Shown: positions 1-7,518 of the stretch, piece after piece
How positions within the stretch are numbered: position 1 is the stretch's first letter
Layout of the letters: every line of letters starts with the position of its first letter
Source: an uncultured Bacillota bacterium
GTDB taxonomy: Bacteria; Bacillota; Clostridia; Christensenellales; UBA1242
Direction of reading: 5' to 3'
Assembly (NCBI GenBank): GCA_900555365.1
Contig: USKO01000016.1
Span: 1-10,356, forward strand
Length of the DNA: 10,356 bases
Program-made: the position numbers and the translations under genes
Notes under the pieces: generated by a model
What the model was told of the DNA's origin: nothing
Database searches by the model: none
Seen by the model: the letters and a program-made list of their open reading frames with translations, nothing else

Positions 1-108
1 TTAATGCATCCAACTCAAAGTACGGTGGAAGCTTTGCCAAGAATTATTGAATATTTTCAAACAAATGGATTCAATTTAACTACAGTTAGCCAGACAATAG
101 GCATATAA
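1..108 (+). CDS. Polysaccharide deacetylase family protein, C-terminal end (partial)
   Basis: Frame 1 is open from the window edge to a TAA at 106-108 and encodes 35 residues. The peptide contains MHPTQSTVEALPRIIEYF followed by a Gly-Phe and a final TVS. This matches the end of NodB-type carbohydrate esterase family 4 deacetylases, where a conserved His-Pro-Thr sits near the active site, followed by 'ALP.II......G....TVSEL'. Such enzymes remove acetyl groups from N-acetylglucosamine or N-acetylmuramic residues of cell-wall polymers. A YlxY/PdaB-like deacetylase in this part of the chromosome fits Firmicutes. Start, signal peptide and the metal-binding motifs lie outside the window, so the subfamily cannot be told. 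A strong terminator follows 33 bases downstream, so this gene ends its own transcript. Confidence 0.75.
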   Translation, partial: LMHPTQSTVEALPRIIEYFQTNGFNLTTVSQTIGI

Positions 109-141
109 AATGATAGCAAACAAAAAAATCAATAATATTAC

Positions 142-188
142 AAAAATATTCTCAAAAATTTAAGCTGATACTTGAGAATATTTTTTAA
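142..188 (+). terminator. Rho-independent terminator after the deacetylase gene
   Basis: A perfect 14-bp inverted repeat (142-155 pairing with 172-185) encloses a 16-base loop. The descending arm runs into a T tract (181-186). The stem is AT-rich apart from CTC/GAG, so it is long rather than GC-strong. It separates the deacetylase from ftsK. Its right arm also contains the probable -35 box of the ftsK promoter. Confidence 0.8.
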
Positions 189-200
189 TTGTGCTATAGT
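172..200 (+). promoter_or_regulatory. Probable vegetative sigma promoter of the ftsK-rimO-pgsA operon
   Basis: TTGAGA (172-177) and TATAGT (195-200) are separated by exactly 17 bases. A TG at 192-193, one base before the -10, gives an extended -10 element. Transcription would start near 207, leaving a leader of about 28 bases before the ATG at 235. The -35 box lies inside the descending arm of the upstream terminator. Prediction by eye only. Confidence 0.6.
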
Positions 201-234
201 TAAATAAGAGATTTCAAGATGTAAAAGGAAAAAT

Positions 235-3189
235 ATGGCTACTTTTCAAGTAAACAATAAAAATAAGAAAAAATCAAATCGAAATGTGAAATTTATATTG
301 GGCTGGACTTTACTTCTTTGTTCTACGCTCATATTCTTATTTTCTGTGACAAGCCTCGTGCCAGATCTTCAATATTTCTTTCTAGGAATTTTCGGTGTTT
401 TTGTCTATCCTTTATGCGTGCTTGGACTTTTAATTTCACTGGCGCTACTTAACAATAAAAAATATGTAATGCCAAAATCCTATGCCATATTCTTAACTTT
501 AAGTCTCTATTTTTTCTTAGCTATAATTCAACTAATCATAATAGGCAGTCCAAATGGACAAACCTATGGAGAATATATCGCATTAAATTATAGTAAACAA
601 TTTACTGCAGGGGGAATGATCATAGGATTTATTCCAGCAAGCTTTGCCTATCTTATGGGGCTTGCAGCCACATATATAATCTTAGCAATTGGACTTATTA
701 CCTCTTTAGCTTTCTTCATTGAGGCTGTTATTTCTGTGCGAAAAACGATGAATATGCAAAAACCGATCAAGCTGCAAATTAAAGAAAAAGAGAATGACAG
801 CTCGTCAGTTAATCCGAGATTTACCAGAAAAACTCAAGAAAAAATCGTTGAAAAAGAGCCTGTAAATGTAATGTTAGATGGAAATTTGCAAGAGCAGGAA
901 AAGAGAGAGCTTAGTGCTCGCGAAAAGCTAGGACTTGCAGGAAATTATAGAGCTTTTGAAGGAGCATCTTCTACAAGAGCGGAAAAGAAATATGAACTAG
1001 AAAATTTAGTATTACCAGAAGATCAAACCAAAAGCAAGCTGCCGCAAGGTATGACGGTGCGAGAATACCTTTTATCTCCACCAAAGGTTGACATGGAAAA
1101 ATTTATGCAATCAAAACCAAAGAGTGCTGCGGCTAGACAAAATACATTTGAGCAAAGTTATAATAACATTTCAACAAGTGAAATAAATAGCAATATTGAT
1201 AAGCTAAAATCATCATCGACGATTCAGCCTAGCTCTTATCTGCAAGAAGAAAATTATGATTTTACTGAAGAGGAGCCATCTAGAGGCAATTTGACCAATA
1301 TTAAGCCAGAAGAGATCACAAATGAGGCAGAAGAAATAATTCGTCAAGTTGCTATGCAAGAAAAGCTTGAGCGCGAGTCTAGCGAAGATACAGATTATAT
1401 AGACTATAGCGATGTAGAGCAAAGTGCCCATAGCGAAACTCAAAATGAAGAGATGCAAATTGAAGAAGAAGATAGCGACTTTACTTTTGAAGAGCCAAAA
1501 GAAGAACCACAGAATTCTAGTTCATTTGATCGTGATAGAAAATTTAGCCAAGAAATTGATAGAAGCAGGTCTATAAATCTAGATAGAGATCGTCATTTCT
1601 CTATGCAAAATAGCGAACAAACTTCTGATTCGCAGCAGCCAAGAGAAAATAGATTTAGACCTAATGATGAGATCGCAAAGAGGAAAAAGTTTGTTCAGCT
1701 TGATGATGATAAAGCCACTCAAAATATTAAGCCATATAAATACACAAGACCGCCACTAGATTTGATTACCACAAAATCAGACGACCTATCTTTGTTTAAT
1801 GATGAGGTACCTCTCAAACGAGTTGCGCTTGAGAATGCACTTGAAAATTTCGGCGTTCCTGCAAAAGTTCAAAATGTCGTTATTGGCCCAACGGTCACAA
1901 GATATGAAATCGAAATGCCAGAGGGAATTTCGGTAAAGAGAATTCTTTCGCTTGACGCAGATATTGCATATGCATTGTCGGCGAAAGGTCAAATTCGTAT
2001 TGAGGCGCCAATTCCAGGGCGAAGTATTGTAGGTATTGAAGTGCCTAATAATAAGGTGGCGACCGTCAGCATTAAGGATGTTCTTCAATCAAAAGAATTT
2101 TCACTCAGTCCTTCTCCACTTACATTTGCACTTGGAAAGGATATTACCGGCAATGTGAGAATTTGCAACCTTCAAAAGATGCCGCACCTGCTTGTAGCTG
2201 GTACAACTGGTTCTGGAAAGAGTGTATGCTTGAACGCAATCATAACCTCAATCCTATATAAAGCATCGCCTGATGAAGTTAAATTCATTTTAATAGATCC
2301 AAAGCAAGTGGAACTTTCAATGTATGAAGGACTTCCTCATCTTGTTGTGCCGCGTGTTATTACCGATCCTACAAAAGCAGTAAATGCACTGCAGTGGGCG
2401 GTAGATGAGATGGAAAGGCGATTCAAGCTCATTTCAGAGGAGCGAGTAAGGAATATAATAGAATACAATAAACTTGATAAAGTACTGCAATATAAAGTCA
2501 AGAAGATGCCATATATTGTTATCATTTTTGATGAGTTTGCAGATTTTATGGCAGTTGCGAAGAACGAGATTGAAGATAAAATTCGAAGACTGGCAGGTAA
2601 GGCGAGAGCTGCTGGAATTCATTTGATTTTAGCGACTCAAAGACCTTCTACCGATGTTGTTACTGGAACATTAAAAGCAAATCTTCCTGCAAGAATTGCT
2701 TTCAAAGTAGCAAGCAGGGTTGATAGTGAAGTTATTATGGGAGCTACGGGAGCAGAAAAACTTCTTGGAAATGGTGATATGCTCTATAAACCTGCAGATT
2801 CAGAGCCTCAAAGACTTCAAGGCTGCTTTATTGATACACCAGAGACAAAGGATATCGTATCATTTATAACAGCGAACAACGAGGAGATCTTTGATGAAGA
2901 GGCTAACAATGCTATCAATAATCCAAACAAGGCAAATAATGGTGGCGGAGGAGAAAACAACGGCGTAGATCCGCTCTTGCCTCAAGCACTTAAAATTTGC
3001 ATTGATAATGGCGTGGCATCAACTACAATGGTGCAAAGAAAGCTTTCAATTGGTTATCCTAGAGCGGCGCGAATTGTTGATCAAATGGAAGAGCGAGGTT
3101 ATATCTCAAGCGCTGAGGGATCTAAACAACGCTCAGTTTATATAACTATTGATGAATTTTATGCAATATTCGGAGATATCTATGACTAA
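235..3189 (+). CDS. ftsK: FtsK/SpoIIIE family DNA translocase
   Basis: Membrane-anchored ATP-driven motor that pumps double-stranded DNA during division or sporulation. Residues 18-168 hold four or five membrane segments (about 18-42, 47-72, 80-104, 126-168). Residues 175-500 are a very hydrophilic, acidic linker. The motor begins near 503 (Y-T-R-P-P-L-D-L). Walker A is GTTGSGKS at 656-663, and Walker B is IVIIFDE ending at D766-E767. The family sequence AGIHLILATQRPSTDVVTG starts at 793. The gamma winged-helix domain that reads orienting DNA sequences runs from about 911 to 984 and contains IGYPRAARIVDQMEERGYIS. At 984 residues it is longer than a typical SpoIIIE (about 790), the excess lying in the linker. 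The start is supported by AAAAGGA five bases upstream. It leads an operon, and its stop lies 8 bp inside rimO. FtsK and SpoIIIE cannot be separated from sequence alone. Confidence 0.95.
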   Translation: MATFQVNNKNKKKSNRNVKFILGWTLLLCSTLIFLFSVTSLVPDLQYFFLGIFGVFVYPLCVLGLLISLALLNNKKYVMPKSYAIFLTLSLYFFLAIIQLIIIGSPNGQTYGEYIALNYSKQFTAGGMIIGFIPASFAYLMGLAATYIILAIGLITSLAFFIEAVISVRKTMNMQKPIKLQIKEKENDSSSVNPRFTRKTQEKIVEKEPVNVMLDGNLQEQEKRELSAREKLGLAGNYRAFEGASSTRAEKKYELENLVLPEDQTKSKLPQGMTVREYLLSPPKVDMEKFMQSKPKSAAARQNTFEQSYNNISTSEINSNIDKLKSSSTIQPSSYLQEENYDFTEEEPSRGNLTNIKPEEITNEAEEIIRQVAMQEKLERESSEDTDYIDYSDVEQSAHSETQNEEMQIEEEDSDFTFEEPKEEPQNSSSFDRDRKFSQEIDRSRSINLDRDRHFSMQNSEQTSDSQQPRENRFRPNDEIAKRKKFVQLDDDKATQNIKPYKYTRPPLDLITTKSDDLSLFNDEVPLKRVALENALENFGVPAKVQNVVIGPTVTRYEIEMPEGISVKRILSLDADIAYALSAKGQIRIEAPIPGRSIVGIEVPNNKVATVSIKDVLQSKEFSLSPSPLTFALGKDITGNVRICNLQKMPHLLVAGTTGSGKSVCLNAIITSILYKASPDEVKFILIDPKQVELSMYEGLPHLVVPRVITDPTKAVNALQWAVDEMERRFKLISEERVRNIIEYNKLDKVLQYKVKKMPYIVIIFDEFADFMAVAKNEIEDKIRRLAGKARAAGIHLILATQRPSTDVVTGTLKANLPARIAFKVASRVDSEVIMGATGAEKLLGNGDMLYKPADSEPQRLQGCFIDTPETKDIVSFITANNEEIFDEEANNAINNPNKANNGGGGENNGVDPLLPQALKICIDNGVASTTMVQRKLSIGYPRAARIVDQMEERGYISSAEGSKQRSVYITIDEFYAIFGDIYD
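3172..3175 (+). promoter_or_regulatory. Ribosome binding site that fixes the rimO start
   Basis: GGAG lies six bases before the ATG at 3182, inside the last codons of ftsK. The in-frame ATGs further upstream (3149, 3152) have no Shine-Dalgarno sequence. The 3182 start is therefore preferred, and it puts the SLGCDKNR motif at the usual distance from the N-terminus. Confidence 0.7.
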
Positions 3190-4504
3190 GGAAGAACTAA
3201 AGAAAAAGTTGGTGTCTGCCATAAGCCTTGGATGTGATAAAAATAGGGTAGATCTTGAATGCATGCTTGGAAAGCTCAATGAATATGGTTTCACTATTAC
3301 TGATGATGTGGAAAATAGCGATATTTTAATTGTCAACACTTGTGCTTTCATTCAGCCTGCTATGGAAGAGGCCATTTACAATATATTATATGCCGAGAAA
3401 TTGAAGAAAAATGGCAATGTTGAAAAAGTAATTGTGACAGGATGTTTTCCAGAGCGTGGCTTTGCCGCTATGCAAGAAAACTTCCCACAGATTGATCGCT
3501 TTTTAAGACTTAGAGAGAATGAAAATATTTGTCAAATAGTAGAGGAGCTTTATGGCGTAGAGAAATCAAAATTAATCAAAAATTTTGATAGAATTTTGAC
3601 CACAACTCCAAGTTATGCATATTTGAAAATAGCTGATGGCTGCAATAATGTCTGTTCATATTGCACCATTCCTAGAATTAGAGGTCGATATAAAAGTACG
3701 CCAATTGACGACCTTGTAGATGAAGCTAAAGAGCTTGTTAAGCGAGGAGTAAAAGAGCTTATTTTAGTGGCTCAAGACACAACGAGATATGGCGAAGATT
3801 TATATGGCGAAAATGCTCTTATAAAGCTATGTGACAAGCTAAGCAAAATTAAAGATTTAAAATGGATTAGGCTTCACTATGCTTATCCTGAGAAGGTTAC
3901 TGACGAGCTGCTTTCATATATTGCAAAAAATCCAAAGATGTGTAAATATCTTGACCTGCCATTGCAACACATTGATGATCAAATTTTAAGAAGTATGCGT
4001 CGAAGACTTGGAGAGGATGAGACGCGATCGTTAATTGAAAAAATCAAGACTAATTATCCTCAAATTGCTCTAAGAACAACATTTATTGTTGGCTATCCAG
4101 GAGAGAAAAGAAAAGATTTCAACAAGCTTTTAGATTTTATCAAAAAAAGCGAGTTTGATTATGCTGGATTTTTCCCATATTACCGCGAGGAGAATACTGC
4201 AAGTTATTTCATGAATAAGCAGCTGCCTCGTTACATAAAAGCGTACAGATTAAAAAAGATAGCGCGCCTGCAACATCAAATTGCAACGAGCAGGATGCAA
4301 AGCCAGATTGGGAAGAAGATTACCGTGCTTGTTGATAGTTTTGATGAAAATAGCGGAGAATTTTGCTGCCACAGCGAAAAATTATCTCCAACAGTTGACT
4401 TTGGGATAAAAATAATAGATAATGGTAATGTAAAATTATATGATTTTATTGAAGTTAAATTAACAGACTTTGATGGAAGCAATTTTAAGGGGGAAGTGGT
4501 ATGA
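3182..4504 (+). CDS. rimO: Ribosomal protein S12 (uS12) methylthiotransferase RimO
   Basis: Radical SAM enzyme that adds a methylthio group to the conserved aspartate of ribosomal protein S12. With the start at 3182 it has 440 residues, the usual family length. The N-terminal UPF0004 domain carries SLGCDKNRVDLE (C18), NTCAF (C54) and TGCFPE (C88), the three cysteines that hold the second iron-sulfur cluster. The radical SAM motif is C154-NNV-C158-SY-C161, followed by TIPRIRGRYKS. LPLQHIDDQILRSMRR and RTTFIVGYPGE are RimO/MiaB family signatures, and 'SLGCDKNR' favours RimO over MiaB. A C-terminal TRAM domain spans about 375-440. The gene overlaps the ftsK stop by 8 bp and shares ATGA with pgsA, so translation is probably coupled on both sides. 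Its paralogue miaB starts at 9939. Confidence 0.95.
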   Translation: MTKEELKKKLVSAISLGCDKNRVDLECMLGKLNEYGFTITDDVENSDILIVNTCAFIQPAMEEAIYNILYAEKLKKNGNVEKVIVTGCFPERGFAAMQENFPQIDRFLRLRENENICQIVEELYGVEKSKLIKNFDRILTTTPSYAYLKIADGCNNVCSYCTIPRIRGRYKSTPIDDLVDEAKELVKRGVKELILVAQDTTRYGEDLYGENALIKLCDKLSKIKDLKWIRLHYAYPEKVTDELLSYIAKNPKMCKYLDLPLQHIDDQILRSMRRRLGEDETRSLIEKIKTNYPQIALRTTFIVGYPGEKRKDFNKLLDFIKKSEFDYAGFFPYYREENTASYFMNKQLPRYIKAYRLKKIARLQHQIATSRMQSQIGKKITVLVDSFDENSGEFCCHSEKLSPTVDFGIKIIDNGNVKLYDFIEVKLTDFDGSNFKGEVV

Positions 4505-5181
4505 ATACACCAAATAAAATCACACTTGTAAGATTATTGTTATTGCCAATAATAATATTCTTCTATCTTGCTGATTTCATTCCATACGGTAAGCTTGTAG
4601 CAACAATCGTATTTGTTATTGCCTGCCTTACAGATTTTGTAGATGGATACATAGCAAGAAAATATAATATGGTCACAGACCTTGGCAAATTTTTTGATTC
4701 AATAGCCGATAAAGTGCTAATCATGACTGGAATGATCTTAATTATAAGCGGGCCTCTTACTGGCAGCGCTCCAGTAGTTTATCCAACTTGGCTAGGAATT
4801 ATTTGCGTAATAATTATGCTGGCACGAGAATTTATAATCTCAGCTCTTCGTCAAATTGCAGCTGCCAAAGGTAAGGTTCTTGCTGCAGAGAAGAGTGGCA
4901 AAATAAAGGCAACTTTTCAATATGTAGCTGTGACAGGATATATGATTTTCGCGTTTGTTCTTGATGACCTTGTTTCAATCACTCAGATGAATGAGACGGC
5001 TCTAGCAGTTGTAAGATTTATTCTGATGATCTTGTTTGTAGTGGCAACAGTGCTTACAATCTATTCAGGAACAAGTTATCTTATCAAAAATAGAAGAGTA
5101 TTTGCTACCGAGAAAGCTCCAGAAAATTTCACTTCTTCAAAAGATGAAGTAAAAAAAGATAGCAAAAAGGAAGAAGAATAA
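4501..5181 (+). CDS. pgsA: CDP-diacylglycerol--glycerol-3-phosphate 3-phosphatidyltransferase (phosphatidylglycerophosphate synthase)
   Basis: Integral membrane enzyme that joins CDP-diacylglycerol and glycerol-3-phosphate, the committed step to phosphatidylglycerol. The CDP-alcohol phosphatidyltransferase motif is complete: D45, D48-G49, A52-R53, G62, D66 and D70, with correct spacing. NKITLVRLLLLP at the N-terminus and AREFIISALRQ (108-118) with the following GKIKATFQ are typical of PgsA. Hydrophobic segments lie near 6-26, 32-47, 72-85, 97-115, 140-158 and 168-194. At 226 residues it is about 30 longer than usual, because of a charged tail (197-226) rich in Lys and Glu. The start overlaps the rimO stop as ATGA. 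A strong ribosome binding site, AAGGGGGA (4487-4494), lies in the last rimO codons. It is the last gene of the coupled ftsK-rimO-pgsA group. Confidence 0.95.
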   Translation: MNTPNKITLVRLLLLPIIIFFYLADFIPYGKLVATIVFVIACLTDFVDGYIARKYNMVTDLGKFFDSIADKVLIMTGMILIISGPLTGSAPVVYPTWLGIICVIIMLAREFIISALRQIAAAKGKVLAAEKSGKIKATFQYVAVTGYMIFAFVLDDLVSITQMNETALAVVRFILMILFVVATVLTIYSGTSYLIKNRRVFATEKAPENFTSSKDEVKKDSKKEEE

Positions 5182-5352
5182 TCTTTTCAAAATGAATTTT
5201 ATCTAACCAAATTTTTAGCGAATCTATGATTGCTAGCATGGGTTTATTGTGGAATTAATCATAATAAATAAGATTTCAAAAGGTTGCTCGTTTTTTGCGA
5301 GCTTTAAGACAGCACAAAGTGGTGTAATTAAAAGATTTACTAAGAGGGTAAA
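5182..5352 (+). other. Intergenic region between pgsA and the CinA-like gene, with two weak hairpins
   Basis: These 171 bases break the tight packing of the upstream operon. Two small stem-loops are visible. One is AGC-AATC/GATT-GCT with a bulged G and a TAT loop (5217-5234). The other is GCTCG/CGAGC with a 7-base loop (5286-5302). Neither is followed by a T run, so neither is a convincing terminator. No clear promoter is visible, so the downstream gene may be read through from the ftsK operon. Confidence 0.3.
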
Positions 5353-6336
5353 ATGGAATATAAGGTTTTCATATTTTCAAGTGGTATTTTTGATGGCCGC
5401 AAAAGCTTTGATTTTAATAGTTTCAATCAGTTATGCGGTAAATATTTAGTGAATATCAGCCAAATTATAATAGCAAAATATAAAAGTTGTTCACTATCAC
5501 TTGAAAAAGATAACCTTATTATTTTTTGTGAAAACAAAAACATTGACGAGCTGATATTTTCAAATATAGATTGCATAGGGAAGCAAAAGAAAATTATAGA
5601 TGACAAAATAGCCGTTTTTGGTGATAATGATCGAGATATTATATTTGTTCCTATCGAATGCGACTTAAATAAACTTGAAAAAGTTTTTGCTAATAATAAT
5701 AAAAATTTTAGCCAATTTCATCTGTTTGGTTTAAAAGAAAATGAGGTTGTGGAAAAACTAGAAATTATAAAACAGGAAATTGACACGCTAGAATATAGCA
5801 TTATCTATGAAAATTTGATCACTCATTTATATTTATCGTATATAGGCGATAAAGATGTGACGCATGAAATTGAAAACAAAATTGCCACATATTTTAAGCA
5901 AAATATCTATAGCGAAAATGATTTAACACTTGCCGCGATTGTCTATCGTCTATTAAAATTAAAAGACTTCAAAATTGCAATTTGGGAAATTTCAACAAAG
6001 GGTGTTATTACAAATCAACTTTTCACCGAAAACAATGATTTTGATAGCGTTCTTCAAAAATCACGCTTTGATTATACGCAGTGCAAAGATGTAGATATGT
6101 TATATGAAAAAGCTTTAAATTTCAAGAAGGAAGCATCATGTGAGATAGCGCTTTTAGTCCATAGACAAGAGAGCGAAATTGAAGACTGTTATCAATTTGC
6201 AATTTGCTATGGTGACGAAATTTTCTTGTATAAAAACATTTTTAAAGGTGATCACAATATAAGCTTACAAATGGCTAAAAATGCAGTACTATTTAATCTC
6301 GCGAAAAAATTGAGGCAAAATGATATAACAATTTAA
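5353..6336 (+). CDS. cinA: Highly degenerate CinA-like protein (probably catalytically dead)
   Basis: Not recognisable by obvious motifs, but it sits between pgsA and recA, the classical cinA site, and follows the CinA domain order throughout. Residues 1-45 resemble the start of the CinA MoCF domain (MEYKVFIFSSGIFDGR against 'M.AEIIsiGdELLlGq'). RDIIFVPIECDLNKLEKVF (94-112) matches 'iilLPGvPsEM..mf'. LFGLKENEVVEKL (124-136) matches the linker-domain 'GigEs.vE..L', and 185-200 matches 'iyGe...sLe.vv...L'. The C-terminal amidase domain (about 190-325) keeps the frame, but AESCTGG is replaced by WEISTKG (211-217) and TGIAGP by VHRQES (269-274). The end, KNIFKGDHNISLQMAKNAVL, matches 'f.GdReeiR..a...AL'. 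At 327 residues it is about 80 short of normal, mainly where GGLGPT should be. GAGGG (5344-5348) supports the start. The gene is intact, and by eye more AT-rich and richer in Lys, Asn and Ile than its neighbours. The alignment is by eye and needs a profile search. Confidence 0.65.
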   Translation: MEYKVFIFSSGIFDGRKSFDFNSFNQLCGKYLVNISQIIIAKYKSCSLSLEKDNLIIFCENKNIDELIFSNIDCIGKQKKIIDDKIAVFGDNDRDIIFVPIECDLNKLEKVFANNNKNFSQFHLFGLKENEVVEKLEIIKQEIDTLEYSIIYENLITHLYLSYIGDKDVTHEIENKIATYFKQNIYSENDLTLAAIVYRLLKLKDFKIAIWEISTKGVITNQLFTENNDFDSVLQKSRFDYTQCKDVDMLYEKALNFKKEASCEIALLVHRQESEIEDCYQFAICYGDEIFLYKNIFKGDHNISLQMAKNAVLFNLAKKLRQNDITI

Positions 6337-6344
6337 TAAATGTT

Positions 6345-6372
6345 TTGAAATTACAAAGAGCTATGTTAAAAT
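6345..6372 (+). promoter_or_regulatory. Probable recA promoter
   Basis: TTGAAA (6345-6350) and TAAAAT (6367-6372) are 16 bases apart, with TG at 6364-6365 as an extended -10. This layout resembles the ftsK promoter. It lies in the 59-base gap after the CinA-like gene, so recA can be transcribed independently. No LexA-type SOS box (GAAC...GTTC) is seen in the gap. Confidence 0.55.
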
Positions 6373-6395
6373 AAATACATAAAAAGGGGTTACTT

Positions 6396-7424
6396 ATGGA
6401 AAAGAAAGATTTAAAGAAAGACAGCAAAAAAGAAGCACTTGAGCAAGCACTTCTTCAAATTGAAAAGCAATATGGAAAAGGCGCTATTATGAAGCTCGGA
6501 GACCATGTCAATGAGCCTATAGATGTTATTCCTACGGGCTGCCTGACTCTTGATATAGCACTTGGTATTGGTGGAATTCCAAGAGGTAGAGTGATTGAAA
6601 TTTATGGGCCAGAATCTTCAGGTAAGACTACAGTCTCTCTTCACATTGTGGCAGAGGCGCAAAAAATGGGCGGTACTGCAGCTTTTATTGATGCTGAGCA
6701 TGCACTTGATCCAACATATGCCGAAAAACTTGGAGTTGTACTTGATGATCTTCTAATCTCACAACCAGACAACGGCGAGCAGGCTTTAAATATCTGTGAA
6801 ACTCTTGTTAAATCTGGTTCAGTTGATATAGTTGTAGTTGACTCAGTTGCAGCTCTTACTCCTAAAGCTGAAATTGATGGAGAAATGGGTGAAAGCCATG
6901 TAGGATTGCAGGCAAGAATGATGAGTCAAGCTTTAAGAAAACTTACAGGCGTGATAAATAAAAGCAAAACCACCGTTATCTTTATCAATCAATTAAGAGA
7001 AAAAGTCGGCGTTCTATTTGGTTCGCCAGAGACAACTACTGGAGGAAAAGCACTAAAATTCTATTCAAGCATTAGACTTGATGTTAGAAAGAAGGACACA
7101 ATCAAAGATGGAACGACTTTTATTGGGAATAGAACAGTTGTAAAAGTCGTTAAAAATAAGCTTGCGCCTCCATTTAGAACAGCAGAATTTGATATTGTTT
7201 ATGGACAAGGAATCAGTCAGGTAGGCTGCGTGATTGATCTAGCCCTTGACAAAGATATTATCAAAAAATCTGGTTCTTGGTTCTCATATAACGATGAAAA
7301 GATAGGCCAAGGTAAAGAGAATGTTAAAATATTCCTTGAGCAGAACAAAGACATATATAATGAAATTTTTGATAAAGTAAAAGAAGCTTATGGAATAAAA
7401 TCGGACAAAACCGAGGAAGAATAA
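6396..7424 (+). CDS. recA: Recombinase RecA
   Basis: Forms the ATP-dependent filament on single-stranded DNA that drives homologous pairing and activates LexA self-cleavage. It has 342 residues, close to the family norm. Walker A is GPESSGKTT at 71-79, and the glutamate of [12 protein letters not shown] is E101. Walker B is IVVVDS at 145-150. Loop L1 is in [24 protein letters not shown] (159-182, segment described rather than repeated), and L2 contains [20 protein letters not shown] (198-217). The C-terminus ends in a short acidic tail (KTEEE). The N-terminus has a lysine-rich extension of about eight residues before the conserved EALEQAL. The start has a good ribosome binding site, AAGGGG (6384-6389), six bases upstream. 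It has its own promoter and a strong terminator downstream, so it is probably a mainly monocistronic unit. Confidence 0.99.
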   Translation: MEKKDLKKDSKKEALEQALLQIEKQYGKGAIMKLGDHVNEPIDVIPTGCLTLDIALGIGGIPRGRVIEIYGPESSGKTTVSLHIVAEAQKMGGTAAFIDAEHALDPTYAEKLGVVLDDLLISQPDNGEQALNICETLVKSGSVDIVVVDSVAALTPKAEIDGEMGESHVGLQARMMSQALRKLTGVINKSKTTVIFINQLREKVGVLFGSPETTTGGKALKFYSSIRLDVRKKDTIKDGTTFIGNRTVVKVVKNKLAPPFRTAEFDIVYGQGISQVGCVIDLALDKDIIKKSGSWFSYNDEKIGQGKENVKIFLEQNKDIYNEIFDKVKEAYGIKSDKTEEE

Positions 7425-7458
7425 CATATTTTATAAGGACAAGTAAATTAAAATAAAC

Positions 7459-7482
7459 AAAAGAGCGGGTTTCGCTCTTTTT
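7459..7482 (+). terminator. Rho-independent terminator of recA, probably bidirectional
   Basis: AAAAGAGCG (7459-7467) pairs with CGCTCTTTT (7473-7481) around the 5-base loop GGTTT, followed by T. On the minus strand the same hairpin is followed by a T-rich stretch. It lies between the convergent ends of recA (7424) and the PBP gene (7519), so it can serve both. Confidence 0.9.
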
Positions 7483-7518
7483 ATATTACAAATAAACAAT
7501 TCTAATTCAATTGATAAG

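Noticed and set aside
1213-2622. Several minus-strand reading frames of 60-100 codons inside ftsK
   Set aside because: They lie opposite the conserved FtsK coding sequence, lack ribosome binding sites and show no family resemblance. They are shadows of the codon bias of ftsK.
3149-3181. An upstream start for rimO adding 11 residues
   Set aside because: No ribosome binding site precedes it, and it would extend the overlap with ftsK to 41 bases. The ATG at 3182 has GGAG at proper spacing and gives the normal family length.
5248-5275. Possible promoter TTGTGG-16-TAAGAT before the CinA-like gene
   Set aside because: Both hexamers match the consensus poorly, and AT-rich sequence yields such pairs often.
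5286-5302. Hairpin GCTCG/CGAGC as a terminator after pgsA
   Set aside because: Only five base pairs, and the T run lies in the loop rather than after the stem.
5249-5449. A 66-codon GTG-started reading frame on the plus strand before and into the CinA-like gene
   Set aside because: It has no ribosome binding site, resembles no family and overlaps the start of the better supported gene in another frame.
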